Origin: Verrucomicrobiia bacterium | GTDB lineage: Bacteria > Verrucomicrobiota > Verrucomicrobiia > Verrucomicrobiales > DEV007 | Length of the DNA stretch: 64,000 nt | Reading direction: 5' to 3' | Assembly (NCBI GenBank): GCA_030425385.1 | Contig: JAUIAH010000035.1 | Coordinates: 1 to 64,000 of the forward strand | Shown: positions 53,468 to 62,987 of the stretch, one piece after another | Numbering within the stretch: position 1 is the first letter of the stretch | Layout of the letters: every line of letters begins with the position of its first letter | The notes under the pieces: generated by a model | The model's database searches: none | Told to the model about the DNA's origin: nothing | The model's input: only the letters and a program-made list of their open reading frames with translations | Position numbers and translations under genes: made by a program

Positions 53468-55198
53468 ATGAAACGCTGCTCCATTCCCACTCGCATCACC
53501 CCTGCCTGGGTGTGTACAGTCGCCTTTGCGACCATCAGTCTCGCTTCCGCCCAACGCCCTGACGGAGCGCCTCCTGGGAGGGGACCTGGCGGGCCGGGGT
53601 TCAATCAGAAGCGCGAGATCGTCGAGAAGTTCGATCAGAACGACGATGATCGCCTGAATGCAGAAGAACGTCGCGCTGCCTTTGAGTCTCTTCAGAAAGA
53701 AGAAGTGGAAGGCGGCAACCGTCGTCGGCGTGGCCCCTTTGGACGCGGGCGCGGCCAGGACCAAGAGCCTCCGAAGCCCGGTCCTAAGGTTGCCCTCGAA
53801 GACGTGAAGCCCGCGGGTGATGCCGATTTCTACGACATGAAGACGCTCCGCACGCTCTTCTTCGAGTTCGAAGACAGCGACTGGGAAAAGCAGCTCATCG
53901 CCTTCAACGACACGGACGTCGAGATCCCCGCGACACTCACGGTCGACGGCGACGTTTACAAGGAGGTGGGTGTGCGTGTCCGCGGAGCTTCTTCCTCACA
54001 CGTTGGCGAAGGCTACCAGCGCCCTCTCAATATTTCCATCGATTACGTGCACGATGATCAGCGTCTAGACGGCTACAAAACGCTCAACTTGCACAATTCA
54101 AACAATGATCCCTCGATGATGCGGGCGGTGCTCTATTTGATGATTGCCCGCGACTACATTCCGGCGGCCAAGGCCAATCTCGTCCGTGTCGTCATCAATG
54201 GCGAGAACTGGGGCGTCTATCAGAATGGCCAGCAGATCAATAAGGAATTCATCGATGAATGGTTCGACACACGCAAGGGCGCCCGTTGGAAGACTCCTGG
54301 GAGCCCGCGGGGCAGTGCCAGTCTCGCCTACTTGGGAGACGATCCTGAAGAGTACAAGGACATTTATGAGATTAAGAGCAAAGACAAGGAGTCGAGTTGG
54401 AAAGCTCTCATCCAGCTGTGCAAAGTCCTCACGGAGACACCACACGACGAGTTGAAAGAGAAACTGCCACCACTCTTGGACATCGATGGTGCCCTGAAGT
54501 TTCTCGCCCTGGAGAATGCCCTGGTCAATTCCGACGGCTACTACACACGTACGAGCGATTATTATCTCTATCAAGATACCGACGACGTGTTTCACATCAT
54601 CCCGCACGATGTGAATGAGACCTTTACCCGTAGCCACGGTCGCGGAGGTGGAGGCGGACGTGGTCCGCGTGGCTTCGGCCCTCCGCAAGATCGCGGAGAG
54701 CGTGGAGAGCGGGAGAGAGGGCGTCCAGAAGGCGGCCCACGTGAAGGCGATAATGGCCCGCCGTTCGGCGGTCCAGGAGGGCCTCCCTTTGGCGGCCCAG
54801 GAGGACCTGGCGGTCCTGAGGGCAGTGAGGATCTTGACCCGCTCGTGGCGGCCAAGGATGAGAGCAAGTTGCTTATTTATAAACTGTTAGGGGTCGAAGA
54901 ATGGCGCCGGCAGTATCTCAGCGATGTCCGCGAGATCGCAGAGAAATGGCTGGATTGGGAAACCTTAGGGCCTGTCGCGGAAGAGTTGCATGCCCTCATC
55001 GCCGATGACGTCAACGCCAGCACACGACACGTTTCTTCTAACGAAGCCTTTCAAGCCAGTCTCACCTCGGCGCTCGACACTGGCGATAACGATGCTGAAC
55101 CACGAGGTCGCCGAGGTCGCCCTAGCCTATCACTGAAACAATTCGCCGATGAGCGCCGCGCCTATTTGTTGAAATACGAATCGACCTGGAAGGACTGA
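53468..55198 (+). CDS. CotH-family protein kinase-like secreted protein
   Basis: Start ATG 53468 begins a signal peptide (RCSIPTRITPAWVCTVAFATISLASAQ). A single EF-hand-like loop (FDQNDDDRLNAEE) and a Gly/Arg-rich linker precede the CotH core: VGVRVRGASSSHVGE, YKTLNLHNSNNDPSMMRAVLYLMIARDYIPAAKANLVRVVINGENWGVYQNGQQINKEF, and FHIIPHDVNETF. In spore formers CotH is a protein kinase acting on coat proteins; bacterial homologues outside spores are exported and of uncertain role. An inserted low-complexity GPP-rich stretch (GPPFGGPGGPPFGGP) interrupts the C-terminal lobe. Preceded by a divergent two-component system and followed by an EF-hand protein. Confidence 0.88.
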   Translation: MKRCSIPTRITPAWVCTVAFATISLASAQRPDGAPPGRGPGGPGFNQKREIVEKFDQNDDDRLNAEERRAAFESLQKEEVEGGNRRRRGPFGRGRGQDQEPPKPGPKVALEDVKPAGDADFYDMKTLRTLFFEFEDSDWEKQLIAFNDTDVEIPATLTVDGDVYKEVGVRVRGASSSHVGEGYQRPLNISIDYVHDDQRLDGYKTLNLHNSNNDPSMMRAVLYLMIARDYIPAAKANLVRVVINGENWGVYQNGQQINKEFIDEWFDTRKGARWKTPGSPRGSASLAYLGDDPEEYKDIYEIKSKDKESSWKALIQLCKVLTETPHDELKEKLPPLLDIDGALKFLALENALVNSDGYYTRTSDYYLYQDTDDVFHIIPHDVNETFTRSHGRGGGGGRGPRGFGPPQDRGERGERERGRPEGGPREGDNGPPFGGPGGPPFGGPGGPGGPEGSEDLDPLVAAKDESKLLIYKLLGVEEWRRQYLSDVREIAEKWLDWETLGPVAEELHALIADDVNASTRHVSSNEAFQASLTSALDTGDNDAEPRGRRGRPSLSLKQFADERRAYLLKYESTWKD

Positions 55199-55298
55199 CC
55201 CTTCCGCCTCGTAGATCTAGGCCAGACAGCGACTCTCTTTCCTCCCCTTTCACCTACCTGTGTCCAACCCTAACAGAACATAACTACACACTAACGAA

Positions 55299-56084
55299 AT
55301 GAAGAAGACCACGATACCCCTCATGGTGCTAGCGATGGCATCGGTCTGCACCGTGCAGGCACACGATCGCGTTCGTAGCCTTGGCCTCTCGACGGACTTG
55401 GCTGCTTACGATACAGATGCGGACGGCGTCCTCAGCGACGAAGAACTGGCTGCGGCGAAAGAAGCGATTCGCGCGGAGCGTCAGCAAGCGATCCTCGACG
55501 AATTCGATGCTGACGGTGACGGCGAATTGAGCGAAGAGGAGAAAGCGGCCTGGCAGGAAGCGCGCCAAGCCGAGCGCGCGGCGGATCGCCAGGCGATCAT
55601 TGATGATTACGACGCTGATGGTGATGGCGTCCTCAACGCCGAGGAACGTGCGGCCGCCAAGGAAGCGCGTGAGGCCGAACGCCTTGCTGCCAAAGAGGCG
55701 CGCTTCGCGGAGATCGATACCGATGAGAGTGGTGATCTCAGCAGTGAGGAAATCCAAGTCGCCACCCTCGCGACGGAAGAGCGCCTCGCCGCCATCATCG
55801 CCCGCTACGATGCTGACGAATCGGGCACCGTGACTCTGGAAGAGTTCATCGATCCACCCAAGCCCGTTCGCGGCAAGCGCGGTCATGGGCATGGGCGCGG
55901 CAAGGGATGCCATGACGATGATGAAACGGATGCTGATGCAGACGCCGATGCAGACGCCGATGCAGACGCTGATGATGAAACGAATGCTGATGCTGATGCT
56001 GATGTAGAGGAAACGCCCGCCGTTCTTGAGGTGCGTGCTTCGTCTTCCAAGGGGCGCCGCTCCCACGGTCGCGGTCGTCGCTAA
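55299..56084 (+). CDS. Secreted EF-hand Ca-binding protein with Asp-Ala repeats
   Basis: Signal peptide (TTIPLMVLAMASVCTVQA) is followed by five EF-hand loops: DTDADGVLSDEE, DADGDGELSEEE, DADGDGVLNAEE, DTDESGDLSSEE and DADESGTVTLEE. A basic His/Gly-rich stretch (GKRGHGHGRGKG) and a run of alternating Asp-Ala then precede a basic end (KGRRSHGRGRR). It should bind several Ca ions outside the cytoplasm. It is 100 bases downstream of cotH on the same strand, likely co-expressed. The Asp-Ala run is built from GATGCA/GACGCC units and may vary in length between strains. Confidence 0.85.
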   Translation: MKKTTIPLMVLAMASVCTVQAHDRVRSLGLSTDLAAYDTDADGVLSDEELAAAKEAIRAERQQAILDEFDADGDGELSEEEKAAWQEARQAERAADRQAIIDDYDADGDGVLNAEERAAAKEAREAERLAAKEARFAEIDTDESGDLSSEEIQVATLATEERLAAIIARYDADESGTVTLEEFIDPPKPVRGKRGHGHGRGKGCHDDDETDADADADADADADADDETNADADADVEETPAVLEVRASSSKGRRSHGRGRR

Positions 56085-56252
56085 GCTGAATCGAAATCCT
56101 CCCTACCATTCATCCGTCGGATGAGCGGTTTTCCCGGAGGGTGGCGCTAAGAAAGGTGTGAGGCCCAATCTTAAACACGGGTGGGTGAAAGCCAAGCACC
56201 CATCCGCGCGCTCCCTCCGGGATCAATCCTTATTGCTAACATCAATCCACTC

Positions 56253-57305
56253 ATGAAGCCACGTCGCATTGCCCTCGTTGTCGTTTCCAATCTCCTCGTG
56301 GGAGTGCTCGGCTTCTGGATCGGCACGAAACGATCTCTCACGACCCTCACAGAGGCCGCACAGGCATCGTCTCGTCACGAGCAGACGCCTATCAGCGCAA
56401 CGCTTTCCCGTTCTTCTTCAGAAAGAAACGTCAATTCTAGCAGAGCTATCACATCCCTTTCGTTCAAGGACGGTCCTCCGGCGAATACTCTCCGTGGCCG
56501 GTTCGCTGCTGTGCTGCAAGGCGTCGAGAAGATGGATGACCGAAGTGTTCTTCAGGCTCTGAAAGCGCTCCGTCACCTCCCGGAGCATCCTGACAAACAG
56601 CTTGCCCAGCAAGTCATGCTCGCACGCTACGGTGAATTGGATCCCGAGACGGCGCTTTCCTATGTGTCGACGTTAGTAGGCAAGGACTACCGCGAAGGCA
56701 CGGCGACGGTCTTGAGCGCCTGGACCGCCCAGGATCCCGAAGCTGCCAGCGCCTATTTCCAAGAGAATCTCGACGACTTTGGTGTGGTGGATGCGCACCA
56801 GAAGGCGCTTGCTGGAACCATCGCTTCTGAGTGGACCCGGCAAGACGCCGATGCTGCTCTTGACTGGGCGGCCAGTTTGCCGCCTGAAGTCAGCGGGGAA
56901 GCCTACGGCCAGGTCGCTGCTGAACTTGTGCGCCAAGATCCTGCGCAAGCCGTCGCGGCGCTGGATACTTTGGAAACTGGCTTCGAACGCGCCGAAATGT
57001 TAGAATCAATGGTCCGCCAATGGGCCTATGTGGATCCGCAAGCTGCCGCCGCCTGGATGCTGGATGCGACCCAAGGAACGGATCAACTCGCCGCCACGAC
57101 CCAACTCATGAATGCCTGGATGGATACGGATCCCATGAGTGCCTCCACCTGGCTGAGTCAGCTAGAGAATGGACCTGTCAAAGACCAGGCGATCGTTGCC
57201 CTCACACAATCCCGTGCCGTCGCCCGTGACCCAGAAGCCGCCGCGGCGTGGTCCGCGGCGATTGAAGATCCATCCGTCCGAGCCTCGATCAAGGCAGCTC
57301 CCTAG
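56253..57305 (+). CDS. Membrane-anchored repeat protein of unknown function
   Basis: Start ATG 56253 opens one N-terminal helix (IALVVVSNLLVGVLGFWIG). The remaining 320 residues are helical repeats of about 30-35 residues with the pattern W-x3-DP-x-A-A (WTAQDPEAASAYF, WTRQDADAALDW, LVRQDPAQAVAAL, WAYVDPQAAAAW, WMDTDPMSASTWL), like a solenoid found in many verrucomicrobial proteins. Such solenoids usually bind protein partners. First of two secreted or anchored genes before the DUF1501 operon. Confidence 0.7.
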   Translation: MKPRRIALVVVSNLLVGVLGFWIGTKRSLTTLTEAAQASSRHEQTPISATLSRSSSERNVNSSRAITSLSFKDGPPANTLRGRFAAVLQGVEKMDDRSVLQALKALRHLPEHPDKQLAQQVMLARYGELDPETALSYVSTLVGKDYREGTATVLSAWTAQDPEAASAYFQENLDDFGVVDAHQKALAGTIASEWTRQDADAALDWAASLPPEVSGEAYGQVAAELVRQDPAQAVAALDTLETGFERAEMLESMVRQWAYVDPQAAAAWMLDATQGTDQLAATTQLMNAWMDTDPMSASTWLSQLENGPVKDQAIVALTQSRAVARDPEAAAAWSAAIEDPSVRASIKAAP

Positions 57306-57387
57306 ACGAGAGACGGACGACCTTTGCGGGATTCGTGCCTGAATCGCGCTTTCTCAACCGAGGGATCCTTCGCCTCCCTCTCATGCC

Positions 57388-58203
57388 ATGAAACGCTTCA
57401 CTGCTCCACTCCTCGCCGTCGCTGCGTTCGCCGTGATCATCCCATCGGCTCACAGCCAAGATCAGGACAACAACCAGACCGACGGTGATTTCCCACCGCG
57501 TCCTTTCGACGCCCGCCGGTACGAAGCCATTTGGAAACGCAATCCCTTCTTGAAGGAAGTGATTGCCAGTGATGCCCCTGAGCAGCAAACGGAAGACTGG
57601 GCCAAAGGGCTTGTCCTTCGCGGGGTGTCCAGGATCCAAGGGCGGTATGTGGTGCACATCGAGGACACCACCCCTGTGTCTCCCAAGGCGAAGAGCACCA
57701 GCGAGGCGCCTCGTTCCTTTCGCCTCGTCGAGGGCACAGCGGATGGAGGCCCTGACGGACTCACCATCCGTGCGGTCAAGGCCCATCGCGATCCCACCCA
57801 AGTCGTTGTCACGGTTGCCAAAGCCACCGGTGACGCCACTGGCGAAGCCACCGTGAAATATGATCCTCGTGCCATTGCGGCCAAACCTGTCCCGCGTGCT
57901 CCCTCACCAGCCACCACGCAACGTCCCACGACGACGGGGCGGGCGACCAATGCGCCGGCCACTCCGGCAGCCCAAGCCAATCAACCGAACCGCAACGGTC
58001 GTGGTCGTGAAGCCGGCGGACGCCGGGGAGGCGGAACCGGAAATGTCCGGGGTGGTGGCGGCGGTCCCACGACCCAAGGCGCCGATGGACGCCGCCAGCG
58101 TTTCGGCAATGGCGGTCGAGGCAACCGCGGTGGCGGCCGTTCCTCGCAGAGTGGCACCACGAACCAACGCCGCGTGATCCTCCCGCCAGGGACTGGCCGA
58201 TAG
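57388..58203 (+). CDS. Secreted low-complexity Gly/Arg-rich protein
   Basis: Signal peptide (FTAPLLAVAAFAVIIPSAHS) followed by a compact alpha/beta domain of about 120 residues with KRNPFLKEV near 50 and LVLRGVSRIQGRYVVHIED near 75, reminiscent of the small 'type IV pilus-like' or PulC-type core found in verrucomicrobial secretion gene sets. The rest is Pro/Thr then Gly/Arg-rich (GRGREAGGRRGGGTGN) and probably disordered. No enzyme motif. Convergent with the DUF1501 gene. Confidence 0.6.
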   Translation: MKRFTAPLLAVAAFAVIIPSAHSQDQDNNQTDGDFPPRPFDARRYEAIWKRNPFLKEVIASDAPEQQTEDWAKGLVLRGVSRIQGRYVVHIEDTTPVSPKAKSTSEAPRSFRLVEGTADGGPDGLTIRAVKAHRDPTQVVVTVAKATGDATGEATVKYDPRAIAAKPVPRAPSPATTQRPTTTGRATNAPATPAAQANQPNRNGRGREAGGRRGGGTGNVRGGGGGPTTQGADGRRQRFGNGGRGNRGGGRSSQSGTTNQRRVILPPGTGR

Positions 58204-58258
58204 CTGAACAAACGACACGAGGCGATGTCTACGGCGCGATGGTGATCCGACTGGAGAC

Positions 58259-59686
58259 CTAACTGAGGATCTCTTTCACGACGTGACCGTGGACATCAGT
58301 GAGGCGCATGTCGCGGCCGTCGAAATGATAGGTGACGCGTTTGTGATCCAAGCCTAGGAGATGCAGCAACGTGGCATGGAAGTCATGCATGTCGACGCGC
58401 CCATCGATGGTGCGGTAGCCGTATTCATCCGTCGCTCCGTGGATATGCCCACCGTTGACGCCGCCGCCAGCCATCCAGATCGAGAACCCAAACGGGTTGT
58501 GGTCACGCCCATCGCTTCCCTGGGCGAAGGGTGTGCGGCCGAATTCACCAGCGAAGACGACCAGCGTTTGCTCTAACAAACCACGTGCCTTGAGATCGGT
58601 GAGTAACCCCGCGATGGGCTGGTCCACGGCAAGGGCATTGGTGCCGTGGTTGCGTTTGAGGTTGGAATGCGCATCCCAGCGATCGTTGCCACCGATGCGT
58701 GGGCAGGTGAGTTCGATGAAACGCACCCCTTTCTCCACCATGCGCCGTGCTAACAAACACTGCACAGCAAAGAGGCGCGTTTTGTCATACTTGGCATCAC
58801 AGCCATAGAGCTTCTTGGTCGCCGCTGATTCGCCTTTCAAATCCACCAAGTTGGGAACCGCGGCTTGCATGCGATAGGCCATTTCGTAATTGGCAATGGC
58901 AGATTCTAACTGATCCACATGACCCATGCGATCGAGCACGCCCTGATCGAGTCGGCGTAACAGGGCGAGCTTGCGATTCTGAATCTGTGGCGAGGTTTCT
59001 AACGGTTTGACATTTGCCAAAGGCGTCTCGCCTGCGCGAAACATGGTTCCCTGGTAGCTGGCAGGGAGGAATCCGCTGCCAAAGTTGTCGATGCCGCCGG
59101 AGGGAATGAGGCCGCCATTGAGGACGACAAAGCCAGGGAGATTGTGGCACTCACTTCCTAACCCATACCCCACCCAGGCTCCCATGCTAGGGCGTCCCTG
59201 CAGGCCGAAACCCGTGTGAAGAAAGAAGTTGGCCTGATTGTGCTCTGAGAAATTGGCCACCATGGAGCGGATGACGCAGAGATCATCGGCGCAGCTGCCG
59301 ATGTACGGGAAGAGATCACTCACCGGGACACCACTTTGCCCGTAGTTGCGGAATGCCCAGTGCGACTTGTATGTGGTGCCAATGTTATCGAATTGCGTCG
59401 GCTCCATCTTGGGCTTGAACGGCTGCCCGTGTTCCTTGTCGAGGAGGGGCTTGGGATCGAAGGAATCCACTTGGGATACCCCGCCGTCCATATAGAGAAA
59501 GATGACGTTCTTGGCTCGGGCCCGGTGATGCGTGTCTCGCGGCGCGGTGGCGAGGCCTTTGTAAAGGCTCCCATAGGCGCGGTCATGAGAAAGGGCTGCT
59601 AGGGCGACGGCTCCAAAGCCATTGGCACAGCGTTGGAGCATGGCACGCCGTGTGAACGGCTGTGATTGGAATTGGTGGCAATGCAT
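58259..59686 (-). CDS. DUF1501 Tat-exported protein
   Basis: Twin-arginine leader (QPFTRRAMLQRCANGFGAVALAAL) and DUF1501 landmarks: FLYMDGGVSQVDSFDPKP, DLFPYIGSCADDLCVIRSM, VRFIELTCPRIGGNDRWDAHSNLKRNH and VVFAGEFGRTPFAQGSDGRDHNPFGFS. Related in fold to sulfatases, substrate unknown. 19 bases after the DUF1549/DUF1553 gene on the same strand: the standard planctomycete/verrucomicrobial pair, thought to act in polysaccharide or sulfated-glycan breakdown. Confidence 0.9.
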   Translation of the reverse strand: MHCHQFQSQPFTRRAMLQRCANGFGAVALAALSHDRAYGSLYKGLATAPRDTHHRARAKNVIFLYMDGGVSQVDSFDPKPLLDKEHGQPFKPKMEPTQFDNIGTTYKSHWAFRNYGQSGVPVSDLFPYIGSCADDLCVIRSMVANFSEHNQANFFLHTGFGLQGRPSMGAWVGYGLGSECHNLPGFVVLNGGLIPSGGIDNFGSGFLPASYQGTMFRAGETPLANVKPLETSPQIQNRKLALLRRLDQGVLDRMGHVDQLESAIANYEMAYRMQAAVPNLVDLKGESAATKKLYGCDAKYDKTRLFAVQCLLARRMVEKGVRFIELTCPRIGGNDRWDAHSNLKRNHGTNALAVDQPIAGLLTDLKARGLLEQTLVVFAGEFGRTPFAQGSDGRDHNPFGFSIWMAGGGVNGGHIHGATDEYGYRTIDGRVDMHDFHATLLHLLGLDHKRVTYHFDGRDMRLTDVHGHVVKEILS

Positions 59687-59705
59687 GGGTGGGTCCGGCG
59701 AAGCG

Positions 59706-62700
59706 TTAGGGGATGTAGATGAATTCCTTCACGTTGATCAGCGTGTGGGCGAGGTCCTGCCAGGCGCGCTGCTCAGATTGGTCATCTTGATAGAGCTCTC
59801 GTTGCAGGGCGAGGAAATCGAGCGCCAACGCGATCTCCTCCGCTTCCGGTGCCCGGCTGAAGGCCCTCCAATAGGCTTCTGCGAGGCGCGTGCGATCATC
59901 GGCTGCTGGCAATGCGAGCAGGTGCTTGGCCCACCGCGCAGCCTCCTGATGCACAAGCTCATTGTTCAAGAGCATGAGCGGCTGCGCCGGTGAGTTGGAC
60001 ACGTTGCGCTTCCCGATGGCGGTGAACGGCGTGGGTTTGTCGAACGCCACCAGCAGTGGCTCAAGGTGATTGCGGCGCCCTTCGATGTAGATGCTCCGAC
60101 GCCCGTCGCCATCAAGCGGCCCACTACCATTGGGGCTGCGGTTGGTGCGGTTGAATGGCGAGATGTGCACCATGACACTTTTGCCATACATCTTGTCGGG
60201 CTGGAGGCGGCCGGACACACTCAAGAGTTGATCGCGAATGGCTTCACTCGTGAGGCGACGGATCGGCATGCGATGGACGAGGCGATTGGTCGGGTCTCTC
60301 TGCGTTTTGTCAGGGTCTGGTTGGCTGCTCATCCGGTAGGTTGAGGAGAGAACGAGCTCGCGGATGAGCGCTTTGATAGAGCCCTGATGCTCATGCCCAA
60401 AGCGATGCGCCAAGTGATCAAGCAACGCCGGGTGTGAGGGAGGCGTTCCCGTGACGCCAAAGTTATCGACAGTCTCCACGATGCCTTTGCCAAAGAGATG
60501 ATGCCAAACGCGATTCACCATGACGCGATGCGTGAGAGGATTCTCCAGACCGGTGAGCTGTCGCGCGAGTTGCAAGCGGCCACTTCCGTGATCACAGGGT
60601 GATGCTTCGGCATCTGAGGATTCTGTGAGTGCCTCGAGGAAGCGCCGCGGGACGGGCTCCGGAGAAAGGGTGCGGTAATTGCCTCGCAGATGCACTGGCT
60701 CATTCTCAGGGCTACCGTCCATGAGCGCCAAGGCACGGATCGGTTTGGGAATCTGACGCTCGGCTTCAGCTCGGTCCTGACGGAATCGCGCACGCGCAGT
60801 CGCCACACGTGGCGAATCCTTGATGGTCGGTGCAAACACGCCTGAACGGAAGAAGGCCCAATCGACAAGGGCCACCTGATCCGCATCGGCCTCACCGCGT
60901 TCCCAGGCATCCACCGCGCGGTCGAGGACGCGGTTCAATCCAGCGTTGACGTCAGCATTTCCTTCTAACGATTGTAACATCGCCACCACATGCGAGTTGG
61001 GCTTCCAGGGCGTGTGTGGCTTGTCTTTTGAGAAGCGCACTTCTTGGAGGGCGAATCCTTGCGTGGGGGTGAACTCCAAGTGGACGCGATGCCCGATATA
61101 CTTGCTGAGATCGTGGGCGACCCACTGGTAGGCGTCGCCTACCTTGATCTCTTTGCGCAAACGGTCACTGTGTAAGGGCCCCTTGCACACGCGATGGGAA
61201 TCCACGGCTACGAAGAGCTTTCCGTGCCCTCGCACGCGCATCCAGAGACGATCTCCCACCACTTCGAAGGTCTTCGTACGCAGGAGCCCAGAAAAGCGTT
61301 CGCTGAGCAGATCCGAATGGGCCGCCGACTCTAACACGAGTCCTTGATCTCCCAGGAAAGTGCCCGGGTGGGCGGGCTCTGCACCGTAGCGATAGCCATT
61401 CACATACCACCCGGCTTCTGGATCCGCATAATTCACCACCACATGGCGCGCGGCCTCAAACGGTTCCTCGATGGGAATCAAATCGAGTTCCCCTTTGCGT
61501 TCCGTACGCACCACGGTCTGAGCCGCGGCTCGCTCCTTGGAGGCTGTCTCGCGCTCGGCCCATGCTTGGAGGATGGTGTGCGGTGACTCTTCAAGAGGCA
61601 CGAGTGGCTCTCCTTCCGCCGCTGTCCAATCGATGGGGCCTTCGGCGCGTTTGAGGAAGTACTCTCGCGTAAAGGCCTCTCGCAAGGCGGCCTCTTCCGA
61701 TTGCTGAATCGTTGTCAGGGCCCGGTAGGCCTCGGCCTGTGCTTCAGGGTCAGCAATGTCAGCCAGTTGATAGTTAGAACTCTGTAAGTAGCCGACGAGC
61801 GCGTAGTAATCGTCATCGGTCACGGCATCGAATTTGTGATCATGACAGCGTGCACACATCACCGTGAGCCCCATGAAGGCTTTGGAAAACACATCGATCT
61901 GATTGGAGATCCGCAGACTCTCATCTTCTCGCACATCCACGGGCGAATGGGTGGCTTCGCCTAAGTGCCAGAATCCAGTGCCCTGAATGGATTCATTGGT
62001 TCGCCGTTCGGGATCAATGCGCGGTTTGTCTAACAGATCGCCTGCGACGTGTTCGGTGAGGAAATCGTGGTAGGGGACATCGGCGTTGAAGGCGCGGATG
62101 ACGTAGTCCCGGTAGCGCCAGGCTTCCGGGATGGCGAAATCCTGCTCATGACCCCAGGTTTCCGCAAAGCGCACCAGATCGAGCCAATGCTGTCCCCAGC
62201 GTTCGCCAAAGTGCGGGCTTTCCAGGAGGTCGTCGACCAAGGCCACATAGGCCTCTTCGCTCGGGTCCGCGACAAATGCGCGCACTTGCTCGGGGGTGGG
62301 GGGCAAGCCGATGAGATCGAAGAAGACGCGTCGCGCCAACACGCGTGCTGGCGCCTCGTCATTGGGTCGGAGATCGGCCTCTTCGAGTTTGGAGAGGATG
62401 AATCGGTCCACGTTTTGGCGTGGCCACGCGGTGTCGGCCACGACCGGAGGCTTGGGATGGCTCACCGGCTGCCAGGCCCAGTGTTCGGCTTTTCGGGCAG
62501 CGACATCGATCGTTGCTGCTGCTTGGGACACCGCCTCTGCGCCGCCTTCTCGTGGATCGTAGGCTCCATCCGCAATCCATTGCCGGAGATCCGCGATGGC
62601 GAGAGGCGAAAGGCGTTTCTTCGGAGGCATCTGAATGCCGGGCTCTTCATAGCTCACCGCGCGAATGATGAGGCTGCCATCCGGGTCCCCTGGGATCACC

Positions 62701-62915
62701 GCCGGGCCGGACTCGCCACCGATGGCCCAACCCGCTTTGCTATCGAGCAGGAGACCAGCTTTCTGCTTCGTATCGGCCGCGTGGCACTGGTAACAGTTAT
62801 TGACCAGCACTGGACGGACGTTGGCCTCGAAGAACGCCGCCCGTGGATCTTCTCCGCGCGCAGCGCCTAGAAGAATGAATATCAAGCTGAGACTACAGGG
62901 GAGAAAGCGAGCCAT
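59706..62915 (-). CDS. PSD1 cytochrome c-type / DUF1549 / DUF1553 protein
   Basis: 1069 residues. Signal peptide at ATG 62915 (FLPCSLSLIFILLGAARG) decides the start; the frame remains open 486 bases upstream but would overlap the divergent cyclase gene. The N-terminal haem-binding domain (PSD1) has CYQCH at 41-45. DUF1549 follows (WPRQNVDRFILSKLEE, FFDLIGLPPTPEQVRAF, YRDYVIRAFNADVPYHDFL), then a carbohydrate-binding-like middle region, and DUF1553 at the end (VNRVWHHLFGKGIVETVDNFGVTGTPPSHPALLDHLA). Proteins of this type combine a haem domain with putative polysaccharide processing. First gene of the operon with DUF1501. Confidence 0.92.
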   Translation of the reverse strand: MARFLPCSLSLIFILLGAARGEDPRAAFFEANVRPVLVNNCYQCHAADTKQKAGLLLDSKAGWAIGGESGPAVIPGDPDGSLIIRAVSYEEPGIQMPPKKRLSPLAIADLRQWIADGAYDPREGGAEAVSQAAATIDVAARKAEHWAWQPVSHPKPPVVADTAWPRQNVDRFILSKLEEADLRPNDEAPARVLARRVFFDLIGLPPTPEQVRAFVADPSEEAYVALVDDLLESPHFGERWGQHWLDLVRFAETWGHEQDFAIPEAWRYRDYVIRAFNADVPYHDFLTEHVAGDLLDKPRIDPERRTNESIQGTGFWHLGEATHSPVDVREDESLRISNQIDVFSKAFMGLTVMCARCHDHKFDAVTDDDYYALVGYLQSSNYQLADIADPEAQAEAYRALTTIQQSEEAALREAFTREYFLKRAEGPIDWTAAEGEPLVPLEESPHTILQAWAERETASKERAAAQTVVRTERKGELDLIPIEEPFEAARHVVVNYADPEAGWYVNGYRYGAEPAHPGTFLGDQGLVLESAAHSDLLSERFSGLLRTKTFEVVGDRLWMRVRGHGKLFVAVDSHRVCKGPLHSDRLRKEIKVGDAYQWVAHDLSKYIGHRVHLEFTPTQGFALQEVRFSKDKPHTPWKPNSHVVAMLQSLEGNADVNAGLNRVLDRAVDAWERGEADADQVALVDWAFFRSGVFAPTIKDSPRVATARARFRQDRAEAERQIPKPIRALALMDGSPENEPVHLRGNYRTLSPEPVPRRFLEALTESSDAEASPCDHGSGRLQLARQLTGLENPLTHRVMVNRVWHHLFGKGIVETVDNFGVTGTPPSHPALLDHLAHRFGHEHQGSIKALIRELVLSSTYRMSSQPDPDKTQRDPTNRLVHRMPIRRLTSEAIRDQLLSVSGRLQPDKMYGKSVMVHISPFNRTNRSPNGSGPLDGDGRRSIYIEGRRNHLEPLLVAFDKPTPFTAIGKRNVSNSPAQPLMLLNNELVHQEAARWAKHLLALPAADDRTRLAEAYWRAFSRAPEAEEIALALDFLALQRELYQDDQSEQRAWQDLAHTLINVKEFIYIP

Positions 62916-62987
62916 ACTGCCGGTTGTAACACCATTCGCGGGAAAACGCCGCTCGGAAAGGCCCGTGCTCTGGGTTAAAACCGCCCC

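Noticed and set aside
55920-56010. Short tandem repeats resembling a CRISPR array
   Set aside because: Six-base coding repeats without spacers; they encode an Asp-Ala tract.
62049-62870. 273-residue frame opposite the DUF1549 gene
   Set aside because: Antisense to conserved DUF1549 motifs; no ribosome-binding site or domain.
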